Below are positions 26,356-35,949 of a DNA stretch of 64,000 nucleotides, in pieces. Numbering within the stretch: the first letter of the stretch is position 1; every line of letters starts with the position of its first letter. Under the pieces are notes generated by a model. The model had not been told where the DNA came from. It saw only the letters and a program-made list of their open reading frames with translations, and did not search any database. The stretch lies in contig CAIJGA010000021.1 in NCBI GenBank assembly GCA_903820085.1, positions 124,001-188,000 of the forward strand, given 5' to 3'. The DNA comes from an uncultured Chlorobiaceae bacterium. GTDB taxonomy: Bacteria; Bacteroidota; Chlorobiia; Chlorobiales; Chlorobiaceae. A program made the translations under genes and the position numbers.

Positions 26356-27582
26356 ATGCGTATTTTAACATTCACAGGGAAAGGCGGGGTAGGCAAGACC
26401 AGTGTTTCTGCGGCTACGGCTGTCCGATTGTCTCAGCTGGGCTATCGAACTCTTGTCCTTTCAACCGATCCTGCGCACAGTCTCTCGGATTCGTTCAATC
26501 TCTCCCTTGGCTCCGAAGCGACAAAAATCAAGGAGAATCTTTATGCGATTGAGGTCAACCCCTATGTTGACCTCAAGCAGAACTGGCATGCCGTACAGAA
26601 ATTTTATACCGGAATATTCCTTGCTCAGGGAGTTTCTGGAGTTGTTGCCGATGAAATGGCCATCTTGCCTGGCATGGAAGAGCTTTTTTCTCTCTTGCGG
26701 ATCAAGCGCTATAAAGCTTCAGGCCTTTACGATGTTCTTGTGCTTGATACCGCTCCGACAGGTGAGACCTTGCGATTGCTCTCTCTGCCGGATACCCTGT
26801 CGTGGGGGATGAAAGCGGTAAAAAATGTTACCAAATACATTGTACGGCCTCTGAGCAAGCCGCTTTCAAAGATGAGTGACAAAATTGCGCAATATATTCC
26901 GCCTGATGATGCGCTTGATTCGGTTGATTTGATTTTTGATGAGCTCGAAGGTATCCGTGAAATCCTTACGGATACTGAAAAATCGACGGTACGTCTGGTC
27001 ATGAATGCCGAAAAGATGTCCATCAAGGAGACCATGCGTGCCCTGACCTACCTGAACCTTTATGGCTTTAAGGTTGATATGGTGCTTGTCAACCGGCTGC
27101 TTGATACCAAAGAGGACAGTGGCTATCTGGAGAACTGGAAAACAATTCAGCAGAAATACCTTGGAGAGATTGAGGAGGGTTTTTCGCCACTTCCGGTTAA
27201 AAAACTCAGGATGTATGAGAATGAGATCGTTGGCCTCAAGGCACTTGAAGTTTTTGCGAAAGATATGTATGGTGACAGCGATCCATCGGATATGATGTAT
27301 GATGAGCCGCCGATAAAGTTTGTTCGCAACGGCGACGTCTATGAAGTGCAGTTGAAACTGATGTTTGCCAATCCTGTCGATATCGATATCTGGGTAACCG
27401 GTGATGAGCTCTATGTGCATATCGGCAACCAACGCAAGATTATCACGCTCCCGATAAGCTTGACAGGGCTTGAACCGGGCGAGGCATTTTTCAAGGACCG
27501 ATGGCTTCACATTCCTTTTGATCTGAACCACCATAAACTGGACCGAAGAACAACGCACAATAATAATAAAGTGTTCAATTGA
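26356..27582 (+). CDS. ArsA-family ATPase with C-terminal HSP20-like domain
   Basis: A 408-residue P-loop ATPase of the ArsA/Get3 group. The deviant Walker A GKGGVGKT is at 8-15, with STDPAHSLSD and the switch DTAPTGETLR also present. The C-terminal 90 residues (about 315-400) form strands that look like the HSP20-like domain found after ArsA in Chlorobi and cyanobacteria. The paired cysteine metalloid site of arsenite pumps is not seen, so arsenite transport is unlikely; a chaperone or targeting role is more plausible. ATG 26356 is used, because the upstream TTG at 26353 adds nothing. It precedes the radical-SAM gene by 132 bases and may be cotranscribed with it. Confidence 0.85.
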   Translation: MRILTFTGKGGVGKTSVSAATAVRLSQLGYRTLVLSTDPAHSLSDSFNLSLGSEATKIKENLYAIEVNPYVDLKQNWHAVQKFYTGIFLAQGVSGVVADEMAILPGMEELFSLLRIKRYKASGLYDVLVLDTAPTGETLRLLSLPDTLSWGMKAVKNVTKYIVRPLSKPLSKMSDKIAQYIPPDDALDSVDLIFDELEGIREILTDTEKSTVRLVMNAEKMSIKETMRALTYLNLYGFKVDMVLVNRLLDTKEDSGYLENWKTIQQKYLGEIEEGFSPLPVKKLRMYENEIVGLKALEVFAKDMYGDSDPSDMMYDEPPIKFVRNGDVYEVQLKLMFANPVDIDIWVTGDELYVHIGNQRKIITLPISLTGLEPGEAFFKDRWLHIPFDLNHHKLDRRTTHNNNKVFN

Positions 27583-27697
27583 CTGATTTTATAATACCTT
27601 GATACAACAAGATCAAGCTGGCCATGTTATGATGTGGAGGGCATTGCTATTGCCCTGGTAGAGTCGGAAATATCGTATTTGACACGATTTGTCTATT

Positions 27698-27713
27698 GAC
27701 CGGAACCGATAAA
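27698..27713 (+). repeat. Short motif, copy 1 (before radical-SAM gene)
   Basis: GACCGGAACCGATAAA ends one base before the radical-SAM ATG. It matches 30273-30288 at 14 of 16 positions, and both copies follow CTATTG. It may be a shared leader or duplication scar; the sample is small. Confidence 0.35.
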
Positions 27714-27714
27714 C

Positions 27715-29178
27715 ATGAATTCACGCATGAGTAATTCTGAACTTGAACCGCAACACCATAAGCCACTCAAGATCCTCCTCATAGCCCCCAAGGGGAAAAA
27801 AGACTCGAAATCGAATCAGAAGCCATTATTCAATATGGCCATAGGAGTATTGGTGAGCCTTACTCCCGCGGAGCATCAGCTTGAAATTGTTGATGAACAT
27901 TTTGGCGATTCGATCAATTATGACGGTGATTACGATTTTGTAGGCATAACGTCACGAACAATTGATGCAAAAAGAGGTTATGAGATTGCTGACAGCTTTC
28001 GGGAGAAAGGCACAACCGTGATTCTTGGAGGATTGCATGTGTCGTTCAATATCGAAGAGGCAAGAGTCCATGCAGACACCCTTGTTTGCGGAGAAGCTGA
28101 GAATCTTTGGTCGACCATCCTTGACGACGCAGCTCTCAACCGCTTGAAGCCGCACTACGATTCGAAAGATTTTCCTCCGGTGAAGGAGGTTGTTGCTCTT
28201 GATTATGAACGAATTGCCAAAGCATCAAAACGGGAAAAAGTGGATGGAACAAAATCCATTCCGCTCTATATCACCCGGGGCTGCCCTTTTGAGTGTTCAT
28301 TTTGCGTTACCCCGAATTTTACCGGCAAGCTTTATCGCGCACAGAAACCCGAAGAGCTGAAAAAACAGATTGAGGCGGCAAAAAAATTCTTTTTCAAACC
28401 AGGCGGAAAATCCTCAAAGCCCTGGTTCATGCTTTGTGACGAGAACCTTGGTGTCAGCAAAAAACGGCTTTGGGAGTCGCTTGAGCTCATCAAGGAGTGC
28501 AATATCAACTTCAGCGTTTTCTTCAGCATCAACTTTCTTGAAGACAAGGAGACCGTAAGAAGGCTTGTTGCGGCTGGCTGCATCATGGTGCTGGTCGGAT
28601 TTGAATCCATCAAACAGAGCACACTGGAAGCATACAATAAAGGCCATGTCAACTCGGCGGCTCAATTTTCCCGTCTCATTGAGGAGTGTCGTCAGGCAGG
28701 GCTGAATGTTCAGGGAAATTTTCTGGTCAATCCTGAACTTGACAGTTTTGAAGACATGGATAACCTTGTTGAGTTTGTCGGAAAGAATGATGTCTTCATG
28801 CCGATATTCCAGATTATCACACCCTATCCAGGAACAACAATGTACCTGGAATACAAAAGCAAAGGGTGGATAACAGATGAAGACTGGGACAAGTACAACG
28901 CCATGAATCTTGTTGTACGGTCAGATAAATACCCGCCGGTTGCGTTTCAGCATAAATTCATGAACACCTATTACAAAGCATACTCATGGAAAAATATTGT
29001 CAATAGGGTAAGGCGAAACCCCTATAAATTGCTTAATCTTGTAACCAGTCTGGCTTTTAGAAAGAATATTCGCGAGCAACTTGAGCTGTTTGAATTGCAG
29101 CATGAAATCAAAGAAACTGGACGGTATAAGCTCGCTAATTTTCTGTTGAAAACCAGGGTTTTACTCTTTTGCAGATAA
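27715..29178 (+). CDS. B12-binding radical SAM protein, BchE/BchQ/BchR-like
   Basis: A 487-residue protein. The N-terminal half (about 20-140) has the cobalamin-type Rossmann pattern ([22 protein letters not shown]), though the canonical DxHxxG motif is not exact. The radical SAM cluster is Cys190-x3-Cys194-x2-Cys197 in [11 protein letters not shown], followed by an AdoMet core (to about 400) and a basic tail. The family includes BchE and the pigment C-methylases BchQ (C-8) and BchR (C-12). Immediately downstream lies bchU, so it likely acts on bacteriochlorophyll; which position it acts on, or whether it is BchQ or BchR itself, cannot be told from the sequence alone. Confidence 0.75.
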   Translation: MNSRMSNSELEPQHHKPLKILLIAPKGKKDSKSNQKPLFNMAIGVLVSLTPAEHQLEIVDEHFGDSINYDGDYDFVGITSRTIDAKRGYEIADSFREKGTTVILGGLHVSFNIEEARVHADTLVCGEAENLWSTILDDAALNRLKPHYDSKDFPPVKEVVALDYERIAKASKREKVDGTKSIPLYITRGCPFECSFCVTPNFTGKLYRAQKPEELKKQIEAAKKFFFKPGGKSSKPWFMLCDENLGVSKKRLWESLELIKECNINFSVFFSINFLEDKETVRRLVAAGCIMVLVGFESIKQSTLEAYNKGHVNSAAQFSRLIEECRQAGLNVQGNFLVNPELDSFEDMDNLVEFVGKNDVFMPIFQIITPYPGTTMYLEYKSKGWITDEDWDKYNAMNLVVRSDKYPPVAFQHKFMNTYYKAYSWKNIVNRVRRNPYKLLNLVTSLAFRKNIREQLELFELQHEIKETGRYKLANFLLKTRVLLFCR

Positions 29179-29230
29179 AAGCAAGATCGACAGCATATTT
29201 TTTCCCGTTAACTTTAGTCTTTTTTTTACC

Positions 29231-30250
29231 ATGGATAACAACGAGTTACTGAAACAAAGCCACAGAGCCAACGAACTGATTTTTAAGGGTCTTGTTGAGT
29301 GCGGCTGTTTTAAGGCGGCCCTCGAACTTGATCTTTTTACTCATCTTGCTGATGAAGCAAAAGATCTCGCAACACTTGCAGCCAGTGCAGGAGCGATTCC
29401 TTCTCGCCTCACCATGCTGCTTGAGGCATTGCGGCAAATGGGGGTAACGGTTGAAGAAAATGGCAAATGGAGCCTCAGCCATTTTGCACAAAAAATGTTT
29501 TTGCCGAGCCAGGCTCATCCTAACCTTTACATGATCCCTTTGGCAAAAGCCATGGCAACCCTTTCGGATAATTTTTACCTGAAAATAGCTGACGCTGTCA
29601 GGGGAAATATGAATTTCAAGACCGATGTTGCCTATCCCCCGATAACCCGCGAAGACAACCTCTATTTTGAGGAAATGCACCGCAGCAATGCCCATTTTGC
29701 CATTATGCTGCTGCTTGAAGAGGCTGATCTTTCAACGGTCAAAACGCTGGTAGATGTTGGTGGCGGTATCGGCGATATTTCAGCAGCTCTCCTGAAAAAA
29801 TTTCCCCAGCTTGATTCCACCATTCTCAACCTGCCCGGGGCTGTTGATCTGGTGAATGAAAACGCGTGTGAAAAAGGGGTGGCTGACCGTCTCCGGGGCG
29901 CAGCCGTGGATATCTACAGAGATGTTTATCCAGAGGCTGATGCCGTCATGTTCTGCAGGATTTTGTATTCGGCCAATGAACAGGTGACCGACATGATGTG
30001 CAAAAAAGCCTGGGACGCGCTTCCTGTTGGCGGCAAAGTGCTTATTCTTGACATGATTATCGATGATCCGGAAAACCCTAACTTCGACTATCTGAGTCAC
30101 TATATCCTTGGTGCGGGGATGCCGTTTTCATTCCTTGGATTCAAGACGCAGAGTACCTACAAGGATATTCTTGAAAGCGCTGGCTTTTGTGATGTCAGAA
30201 CGGTAAGAAAATACGGTCACCTTTTTTGTGAAGCGATTAAGGCCGCATAA
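29231..30250 (+). CDS. bchU: Bacteriochlorophyllide C-20 methyltransferase
   Basis: A 339-residue O-methyltransferase-fold enzyme that uses SAM to methylate the C-20 meso carbon of bacteriochlorophyllide d, giving the c (or e) series. The N-terminal winged-helix dimerisation part is at 1-105 (HRANELIFKGL; SRLTMLLEALRQMG). The SAM site is DVGGGIGDIS (about 176-185). Tyr246 (RILYSANEQ) and His290 (YLSHYILGAGMPF) occupy the active-site positions that I recall from the C. tepidum structure. Close similarity throughout makes this the best gene call in the window. Presence of an intact copy indicates that the organism makes C-20 methylated pigment. It is 52 bases downstream of the radical-SAM gene. 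Confidence 0.97.
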   Translation: MDNNELLKQSHRANELIFKGLVECGCFKAALELDLFTHLADEAKDLATLAASAGAIPSRLTMLLEALRQMGVTVEENGKWSLSHFAQKMFLPSQAHPNLYMIPLAKAMATLSDNFYLKIADAVRGNMNFKTDVAYPPITREDNLYFEEMHRSNAHFAIMLLLEEADLSTVKTLVDVGGGIGDISAALLKKFPQLDSTILNLPGAVDLVNENACEKGVADRLRGAAVDIYRDVYPEADAVMFCRILYSANEQVTDMMCKKAWDALPVGGKVLILDMIIDDPENPNFDYLSHYILGAGMPFSFLGFKTQSTYKDILESAGFCDVRTVRKYGHLFCEAIKAA

Positions 30251-30272
30251 GCCAAAATCATCTATTGTTATC

Positions 30273-30288
30273 GACCGGGACCAATAAA
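30273..30288 (+). repeat. Short motif, copy 2 (after bchU)
   Basis: GACCGGGACCAATAAA, 14/16 identical to 27698-27713, 23 bases after the bchU stop. No gene start follows directly; the nearest supported gene starts at 30462. Confidence 0.35.
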
Positions 30289-30461
30289 AAGGTTTTTGAA
30301 TTACGATAATTTAACGGTAAAATTTACAGGAAAGCACGGGTTCGGTTTTATCGAAGATGAATGGATAGCTATAACCTGTAAGGGGGTCGTATTTTGGCGT
30401 GTTCAGGTGATTGCTGTTTTTGTTTTTCGGCTCTCTGCAACTGAAAAAGTTGGAGAATATT

Positions 30462-30857
30462 ATGATTTACAAATTAAGTACTGAACAAAAAAAAAGTATA
30501 GTTGACCAGAATGTTTTTGAAAAAGAAGTTGATGGGAGAAGCCTGTCCTTCTCTATTAAAAATATCTGGCAATCAGGATGCCTTACGTTTGAGTCTGAAG
30601 GAATCCCTTATCTTGACTTGAAGAATGAAAATGGCTTGCTGGTCTTTGCGACGTTTCAAGTCATTGATTTGATTACGGAAAAAGGTTGCGGCCATGAGTT
30701 TGAGTTTTCGAGCGGCTTTAGCGCCAAAGAGGAAGAGGAGGTGCAGAAACTCTTTGCTGAAGATGGCTTCAGGGCGCTTGAAAAGCAAGGATGGATGCAG
30801 ACTTCGCTTAAAACATGGTTTTATGGGCCATTAGTCTTGAGCAGTTTGACGGGATAA
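30462..30857 (+). CDS. Hypothetical protein downstream of bchU
   Basis: A 131-residue soluble protein I do not recognise. It has alternating strands in the first 80 residues, an acidic helix (AKEEEEVQKLFAEDG, about 91-105) and a tryptophan-bearing end (QGWMQTSLKTWFYGPL). No signal peptide or clear motif. The ATG at 30462 has GGAG six bases upstream; the longer frame from 30411 lacks this. It lies on the same strand as bchU but 211 bases away, so cotranscription is uncertain. Confidence 0.6.
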   Translation: MIYKLSTEQKKSIVDQNVFEKEVDGRSLSFSIKNIWQSGCLTFESEGIPYLDLKNENGLLVFATFQVIDLITEKGCGHEFEFSSGFSAKEEEEVQKLFAEDGFRALEKQGWMQTSLKTWFYGPLVLSSLTG

Positions 30858-31317
30858 CCCTCACTGAAACCCTCACTTCATACACCCTCTGCACCAGCGT
30901 AGTCCGCATGTATTGCAATGGCAACGCTGTGCCTGTAAATGCAGACATGGCAGTGCATCTCTCCTCCAGAATATGTTTTCCCGCCAAAACGGTATCGCTA
31001 CGGGATTTTCCCCTCATGGCTTCACAACTGTTACTGAAAAGCAGGATGGCCCCGGAATGCTTTGCTGAACCTTGTTCTGGAATGGTGCTGATTTAACTGT
31101 TTTTCAAGATTAAAAAAATTCTGAAACGGAACTTTCTTTGGCTGATTTCTGCTAAATTCAATTGAAATCCATAGACATACCATCAGATGCCTGAGGAGAG
31201 GTTACTGCTTTTGGCAAGCAACTTGATTATTCACCAGGGAGTTTGAGGAAGACAACTTCCTGACCTTGTTCGGTTTGCTATTTCGGGGGAAATCAACGGG
31301 AAAAACACAACATATTC
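30858..31317. other. Intergenic region before hybrid kinase
   Basis: No supported gene in 460 bases. A direct repeat AACCCTCACT occurs twice near 30857-30880. The part from about 30890 to 31070 is GC-richer than its flanks and has open frames on both strands with no family resemblance; it may be a dispersed repeat or a decayed gene. The kinase promoter should lie in the AT-richer 3' part. Confidence 0.4.
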
Positions 31318-34300
31318 ATGCTGCAAGACAAAGACGATAAAAAATCAGCCATCACCCAAACCGGGAGTGCGCATGAGGTCATTGACAGCATGTTGCTTGA
31401 TATTTTTCCCGAGCCCTGTTTGCTTATCAACACAGAAGGTTTGATCATGAAATCAAACCGCGCTTTTGCCTCCGGAATCAACAAAAGCCCTGAAGAGTGC
31501 CTGGGGGCCAATGTGTTCGATTTGCTTTCCCGTAATCTCATGATTCCTGAAGCTGCTGAACTGCGGCGTCAAAAAGTAGAGGAGGTTATTCAGACAGGCA
31601 AACAACTCTCTTTTGAAGAGGCCTTTGACGAGCGAATCTATCGCCATACCATCTATCCGATCCGTTCCCCGAAAGGTGTTGTACAGAACCTGTTGATTAT
31701 CGAACAGGATATAACGGATCTCAAGCGCTCTGAGCTTGCCGGTGAATATGAGCAGGCGTTCAGAAAAGCTGTTATCGATACTATTCCCGGCACATTTTAT
31801 TTACTTGATTCAGAGGTGCGACTTGCAGGATGGAATGCCTCTCTGCGTGATGAAATCATCGGCAAACCCGAACGTGAGATGAGCGGTACCAATGCTCTTG
31901 ACTTTATTCATCCCGATGATCGATCGATTATCCGGCGGAAAATGATGAACGTCTTGAATGATGGTGCAGAAGAGCGGGTTGAAGTCAGGGTTTTCCGTCA
32001 GGGAGGGCCGGAAATGAGTTGGCGCATGATGACAGGGAAAAAAATATTACTCAATGGTAAACCTTACCTGATCGGCACGGGAATCGACATTACCGAACGC
32101 AAGATGGCGGAGAATGATCTTCAGAAGCTGAATCGTGCACTTCTGGCTATCAGTAACTGTAATCAGGTATTGCTTCATGCCCATAATGAAGCAGAATTAT
32201 TGCATGAAATCTGCCGTATCGTGGTCGATATCGGTGGTTATAAGATGGCATGGGTCGGTTATGCTCAAGATGATGAGGCACAAACTGTACGGCCGGTGGC
32301 TCAAGCCGGTATTGAAGAAGGTTATCTTGACACACTGATGCTCTCCTGGGCAGATATCAAATATGGACAAGGCCCAACGGGAACAGCAATCCGTACTGGT
32401 CATCCCTGCTCTATTTGCGATGTCCTGACCGATCAACAGTTCTTGCCGTGGCGCAAGGAAGCGCGCGCGCGCGGTTATTCTTCAGTTCTGAGTTTGCCGT
32501 TGAAAACCGACGACAAGGCGTTTGGCGCTTTGACCATGTATTCCGTTATACCGGATAGCTTTAATGTGGAGGAGACGACGTTGCTTACCGCACTGGCAGA
32601 TAATTTGGCATATGGAATTACGATGCTGCAAACCAGGAAGGCACGTGACGAGGCGGAGGATGCGCTGCGTCAGAGTGAAGCGCGCTACCGGAGCCTCTTT
32701 CAGAACCGGCATACCGTGATGCTGATTATTGACCCTGAAAGCGGTATGCTGGTTGATGCCAACCCCGCAGCAGAGAGCTATTATGGCTGGGATCGCCATG
32801 AGCTTTGCCGGAAAAATATCCGTCAGATCAGCCCTTTGATGGAGAACGAACTTCCGTCGGCAATGGAACAGCTTTGCAACGAAGAGGGTACAGGAGGTAT
32901 CTTCCGCCATTGCCGTGCCGATAGCTCCATTCGCGATGTTGAAGTTTTCTTCGCTCCCATTATCATTCAGGGAAAAGCTTTTCACTATGCTGTAGTTCAC
33001 GACATTACCGAGCGGATACAGCATGAGGCTCTCTCAGCATTCCGCCAGCACCTGCTCCAGATGGCAGAATCTCATTCGGTTGATGAGTTGCTGAGATTGA
33101 CACTTGACGAAGCTGAAAAAGGTACCGCGAGCAGAATTGGCTTCTATCACTTTCTTGGTGATAATCATGCGCATGACTCACATCAGGTCGCCTCAAGCAG
33201 TGTCCAGCAGAAAATGCACGGGGTGCTGGAAAATCTCCTGCACCCGGCAATTTCGGATCGTGAACTGTGGGCTGATGTTGTTCAGGGTAAGAAAGCGGTC
33301 ATAATCAATGAATATCATACTGAAGAGATTCTTGGAGATTTTCCTGCCAGTCATCCTCAAATTACTCGCTTACTGATAGTTCCTGTCTTTCAGGGCGACA
33401 AGGTTATGGGAGTTCTTTGGGTTGGAAACAAGCCTGACGCCTATGTTGATGACGATATTAAACTGGTTCGCATCATTGCTGATATTGCCAGGGATATTGT
33501 TTTTCGCAAGCTTGCCGAGCAATCGCAACAGGAGATGCAGTCTGCAATGATTCAGTTTCAGAAAATGGAACTTGTTGGACAGCTTGCCGGGGGCATAGCC
33601 CATGACTTTAACAACATGCTTGGTGTGATCATCGGCAATATCGAAATGGCCATGAATCACAAGCAGGTACTCGAAGAGCCATTGCAATACAACTTGAAGA
33701 ATATACTCAACGTGGCTACCCGATCGGCCGACCTGACCCGTCAACTCCTCACCTTTGCCCGAAAACAGGCGGTAATGCCGTTGATTCTCGAACTCAATAC
33801 GGTGATTGAAAACATGCTTACCGTCTTGAGGCGGCTGATTGGCGCAAATATCACCATTGTCTGGATTCCTGACACACATCGTACTCTGATTAAAGTTGAT
33901 CCAACACAGATTGACCAGGTTCTTGTCAACCTTTGCCTAAATGCACGAGATGCAATCGCCGGAAATGGTAAAATTATCATAGAAACTGGTCAGCTCTGTG
34001 AGAAAAAAAACCTGATACCTCCGCCACACCCCTGTAAATTATCCGGCGATTATGTAACCCTTTCTGTTACTGATACCGGATGCGGTATTGAAAAAGAGCA
34101 TCTGCCGCATATTTTTGAACCCTTCTTTACCACCAAGGGGCCGGGAAAAGGGACCGGACTGGGACTTTCGACGGTCTATGGCATTGTCAAACAAAATAAT
34201 GGGTGTATCGATTACTGGAGTGAACCCGGCCAGGGAAGTACCTTTAAAATTCACCTGCCTCGGCATAGGGGTGGTTATGCCGATCCGGATGACGGAATAC

Positions 34301-34701
34301 AACCTCCCCGAGAGGGGCTGCAAGGCAAAGGAACTGTACTGATCGTTGAAAACGAACACGATGTCCTGATCCTCTGCAAAATAGCACTTGAAGATAGCGG
34401 TTACACCATCCTCTCTGCGGCAACTCCCCATGAGGCAATAGAGCTTGCCCGGCAATACAAGGGGGATATTGATCTTCTCCTGACCGATGTTGTCATGCCG
34501 GAAATGAATGGATGCGACCTTGCCAAACAGCTTCAGCTGGTCATCCCGGGCTTTAAAATAATTTTTATGTCCGGATATTCCAGCGATGTAAGATCCAGTA
34601 CCGATGTGATGACCGAAGGGGTTAACTTTATTCAGAAACCATTCTCCCTTAAAACCCTGACGACAATGGTGCGTGACATCCTCAACCGTTCGGAGTCATG
34701 A
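31318..34701 (+). CDS. Hybrid sensor histidine kinase with PAS/GAF array and receiver
   Basis: A 1127-residue cytoplasmic-type sensor without membrane segments. Domain order by eye: PAS (about 20-135), PAS (about 145-265), GAF (about 275-445), PAS (about 455-570), GAF (about 585-735), HisKA with His762 in GGIAHDFNNMLG, HATPase with NLCLNARDAI, DTGCGI and GKGTGLGL motifs, and a C-terminal receiver with phospho-acceptor Asp1057 in LLLTDVVMPEMNG. Such proteins autophosphorylate and pass the phosphate to the receiver, then to another partner. No response regulator gene is adjacent, so it is an orphan. The signal is unknown; two GAF domains may bind small molecules or a chromophore, but no obvious bilin cysteine was identified. 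Confidence 0.93.
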   Translation: MLQDKDDKKSAITQTGSAHEVIDSMLLDIFPEPCLLINTEGLIMKSNRAFASGINKSPEECLGANVFDLLSRNLMIPEAAELRRQKVEEVIQTGKQLSFEEAFDERIYRHTIYPIRSPKGVVQNLLIIEQDITDLKRSELAGEYEQAFRKAVIDTIPGTFYLLDSEVRLAGWNASLRDEIIGKPEREMSGTNALDFIHPDDRSIIRRKMMNVLNDGAEERVEVRVFRQGGPEMSWRMMTGKKILLNGKPYLIGTGIDITERKMAENDLQKLNRALLAISNCNQVLLHAHNEAELLHEICRIVVDIGGYKMAWVGYAQDDEAQTVRPVAQAGIEEGYLDTLMLSWADIKYGQGPTGTAIRTGHPCSICDVLTDQQFLPWRKEARARGYSSVLSLPLKTDDKAFGALTMYSVIPDSFNVEETTLLTALADNLAYGITMLQTRKARDEAEDALRQSEARYRSLFQNRHTVMLIIDPESGMLVDANPAAESYYGWDRHELCRKNIRQISPLMENELPSAMEQLCNEEGTGGIFRHCRADSSIRDVEVFFAPIIIQGKAFHYAVVHDITERIQHEALSAFRQHLLQMAESHSVDELLRLTLDEAEKGTASRIGFYHFLGDNHAHDSHQVASSSVQQKMHGVLENLLHPAISDRELWADVVQGKKAVIINEYHTEEILGDFPASHPQITRLLIVPVFQGDKVMGVLWVGNKPDAYVDDDIKLVRIIADIARDIVFRKLAEQSQQEMQSAMIQFQKMELVGQLAGGIAHDFNNMLGVIIGNIEMAMNHKQVLEEPLQYNLKNILNVATRSADLTRQLLTFARKQAVMPLILELNTVIENMLTVLRRLIGANITIVWIPDTHRTLIKVDPTQIDQVLVNLCLNARDAIAGNGKIIIETGQLCEKKNLIPPPHPCKLSGDYVTLSVTDTGCGIEKEHLPHIFEPFFTTKGPGKGTGLGLSTVYGIVKQNNGCIDYWSEPGQGSTFKIHLPRHRGGYADPDDGIQPPREGLQGKGTVLIVENEHDVLILCKIALEDSGYTILSAATPHEAIELARQYKGDIDLLLTDVVMPEMNGCDLAKQLQLVIPGFKIIFMSGYSSDVRSSTDVMTEGVNFIQKPFSLKTLTTMVRDILNRSES

Positions 34702-34768
34702 GCTGAACGGGGAGGGACTTCTTTTTTATTCACAGCGCAAGGCGCATTTTCAGTGGAGGAACAAGCAA

Positions 34769-35869
34769 ATGCTGAAGAAAGTATTGTTTCCCGGTAAATA
34801 TATTCAGGGTGTCGGCGCCCTTGGCGAGTTACCAGCTCTGGTCAAGCTGTTTGGCCGGCAGGGGATGATTCTCGCCTCACCAACGGCGCACAGGACAATT
34901 CTTCCTGAGAGCGGTCTGGATTTACAGGCGATTTCTCTGCCGGTCGAACGGTTTGGCGGAGAGTGCTGCCAAAAAGAGCTTTCCCGGCTGGATGCAATAA
35001 TCAGCGAGAAACAGGTTGATGTTCTTGTGGGCATGGGCGGCGGAAAAACCATTGATGCCGCTAAAATCGCTGCTGACCGTGCGGGTATTCCGGTCATTAT
35101 CGTTCCCACTATCGCCTCGACTGATGCCCCATGCAGCGGATGCGCCGTGCTCTATTCAGAACAGGGAGTTTTTGAATCGGTTTTTTATCAGAAATCGAAT
35201 CCGTCTGCCGTTCTTGTTGATACAGAAATTATTGCCAAAGCACCCGTCCGTTTTCTTGTGGCCGGCATGGGCGATGCACTGGCAACCTGGTTCGAGGCAA
35301 ATTCATGCAGCATAACACAGTCGCAAAACGAGTGCGGCGGAATCAGTACGCTGACTGGACTCAGCCTTGCAAGGCTTTGTTATGACACCCTGCTCAAGTA
35401 CGGTGCAAACGCCAGAATAGCAGCCGAACGGCATATCATGACCCCGGCTCTCGAGCATATTGTGGAGGCGAATATTCTCTTGAGCGGAGTTGGCTTTGAA
35501 AGCGGGGGACTCGCGAGCGCTCACTCCATCCATAACGGATTGACCGCACTCAAGGAAACTCATGCCTATTACCATGGCGAAAAAGTGGCCTTTGGCCTTT
35601 TGGCCGGACTTCAGCTTTCCGATTCCTTGCCTGAAGAATCAGATGTTGTCTATGCTTTCTGCGAAGAAGTCGGCCTTCCGACCACTCTTGCAGAGATTGG
35701 TCTTGGAGAAGTTGACCGTCAGCAATTGATGCTCGTCGCGGAAAAAGCCTGTGCCCCGAATGAATGCATTCATCACGAGGCGGGCCTCATCACGCCGAAA
35801 ATCGTTCTTCATGCCATGCTTGCGGCAGATGCCATAGGGGAATACCGGAAAAACAGGTCGAGAATCTGA
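34769..35869 (+). CDS. gldA: Glycerol dehydrogenase (NAD+), zinc type
   Basis: A 366-residue metal-dependent alcohol dehydrogenase that interconverts glycerol and dihydroxyacetone with NAD. The nucleotide loop is GMGGGKTIDAAK (about 90-101), and zinc ligands are Asp169 (GMGDALATWFEA), His252 (AHSIHNGL) and His269 (YYHGEKVAFG), close in position to known GldA enzymes. The ATG at 34769 has GGAGGA nine bases upstream; a frame reaching back to 34673 overlaps the kinase stop and adds unlike sequence. A 6-bp hairpin (35892-35910) follows before the next gene. GldA in a photolithotroph is unusual; it may work in reverse or on another diol. Confidence 0.9.
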   Translation: MLKKVLFPGKYIQGVGALGELPALVKLFGRQGMILASPTAHRTILPESGLDLQAISLPVERFGGECCQKELSRLDAIISEKQVDVLVGMGGGKTIDAAKIAADRAGIPVIIVPTIASTDAPCSGCAVLYSEQGVFESVFYQKSNPSAVLVDTEIIAKAPVRFLVAGMGDALATWFEANSCSITQSQNECGGISTLTGLSLARLCYDTLLKYGANARIAAERHIMTPALEHIVEANILLSGVGFESGGLASAHSIHNGLTALKETHAYYHGEKVAFGLLAGLQLSDSLPEESDVVYAFCEEVGLPTTLAEIGLGEVDRQQLMLVAEKACAPNECIHHEAGLITPKIVLHAMLAADAIGEYRKNRSRI

Positions 35870-35949
35870 CGATTACGGAGACAATTTAACAATCCGCAGA
35901 AGAGGCGGATCAATTACCGAAGCAGTTGAGTAAACTGGAGATTTTTTTG

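Noticed and set aside
26356-27582. Arsenite efflux pump ATPase
   Set aside because: No cysteine metalloid site or arsB/arsR neighbours; the single-domain form with an HSP20-like tail suggests another role.
30296-30484. 62-codon frame between bchU and the 30462 gene
   Set aside because: Starts with TTG, lacks a ribosome site and overlaps the better-supported gene at 30462.
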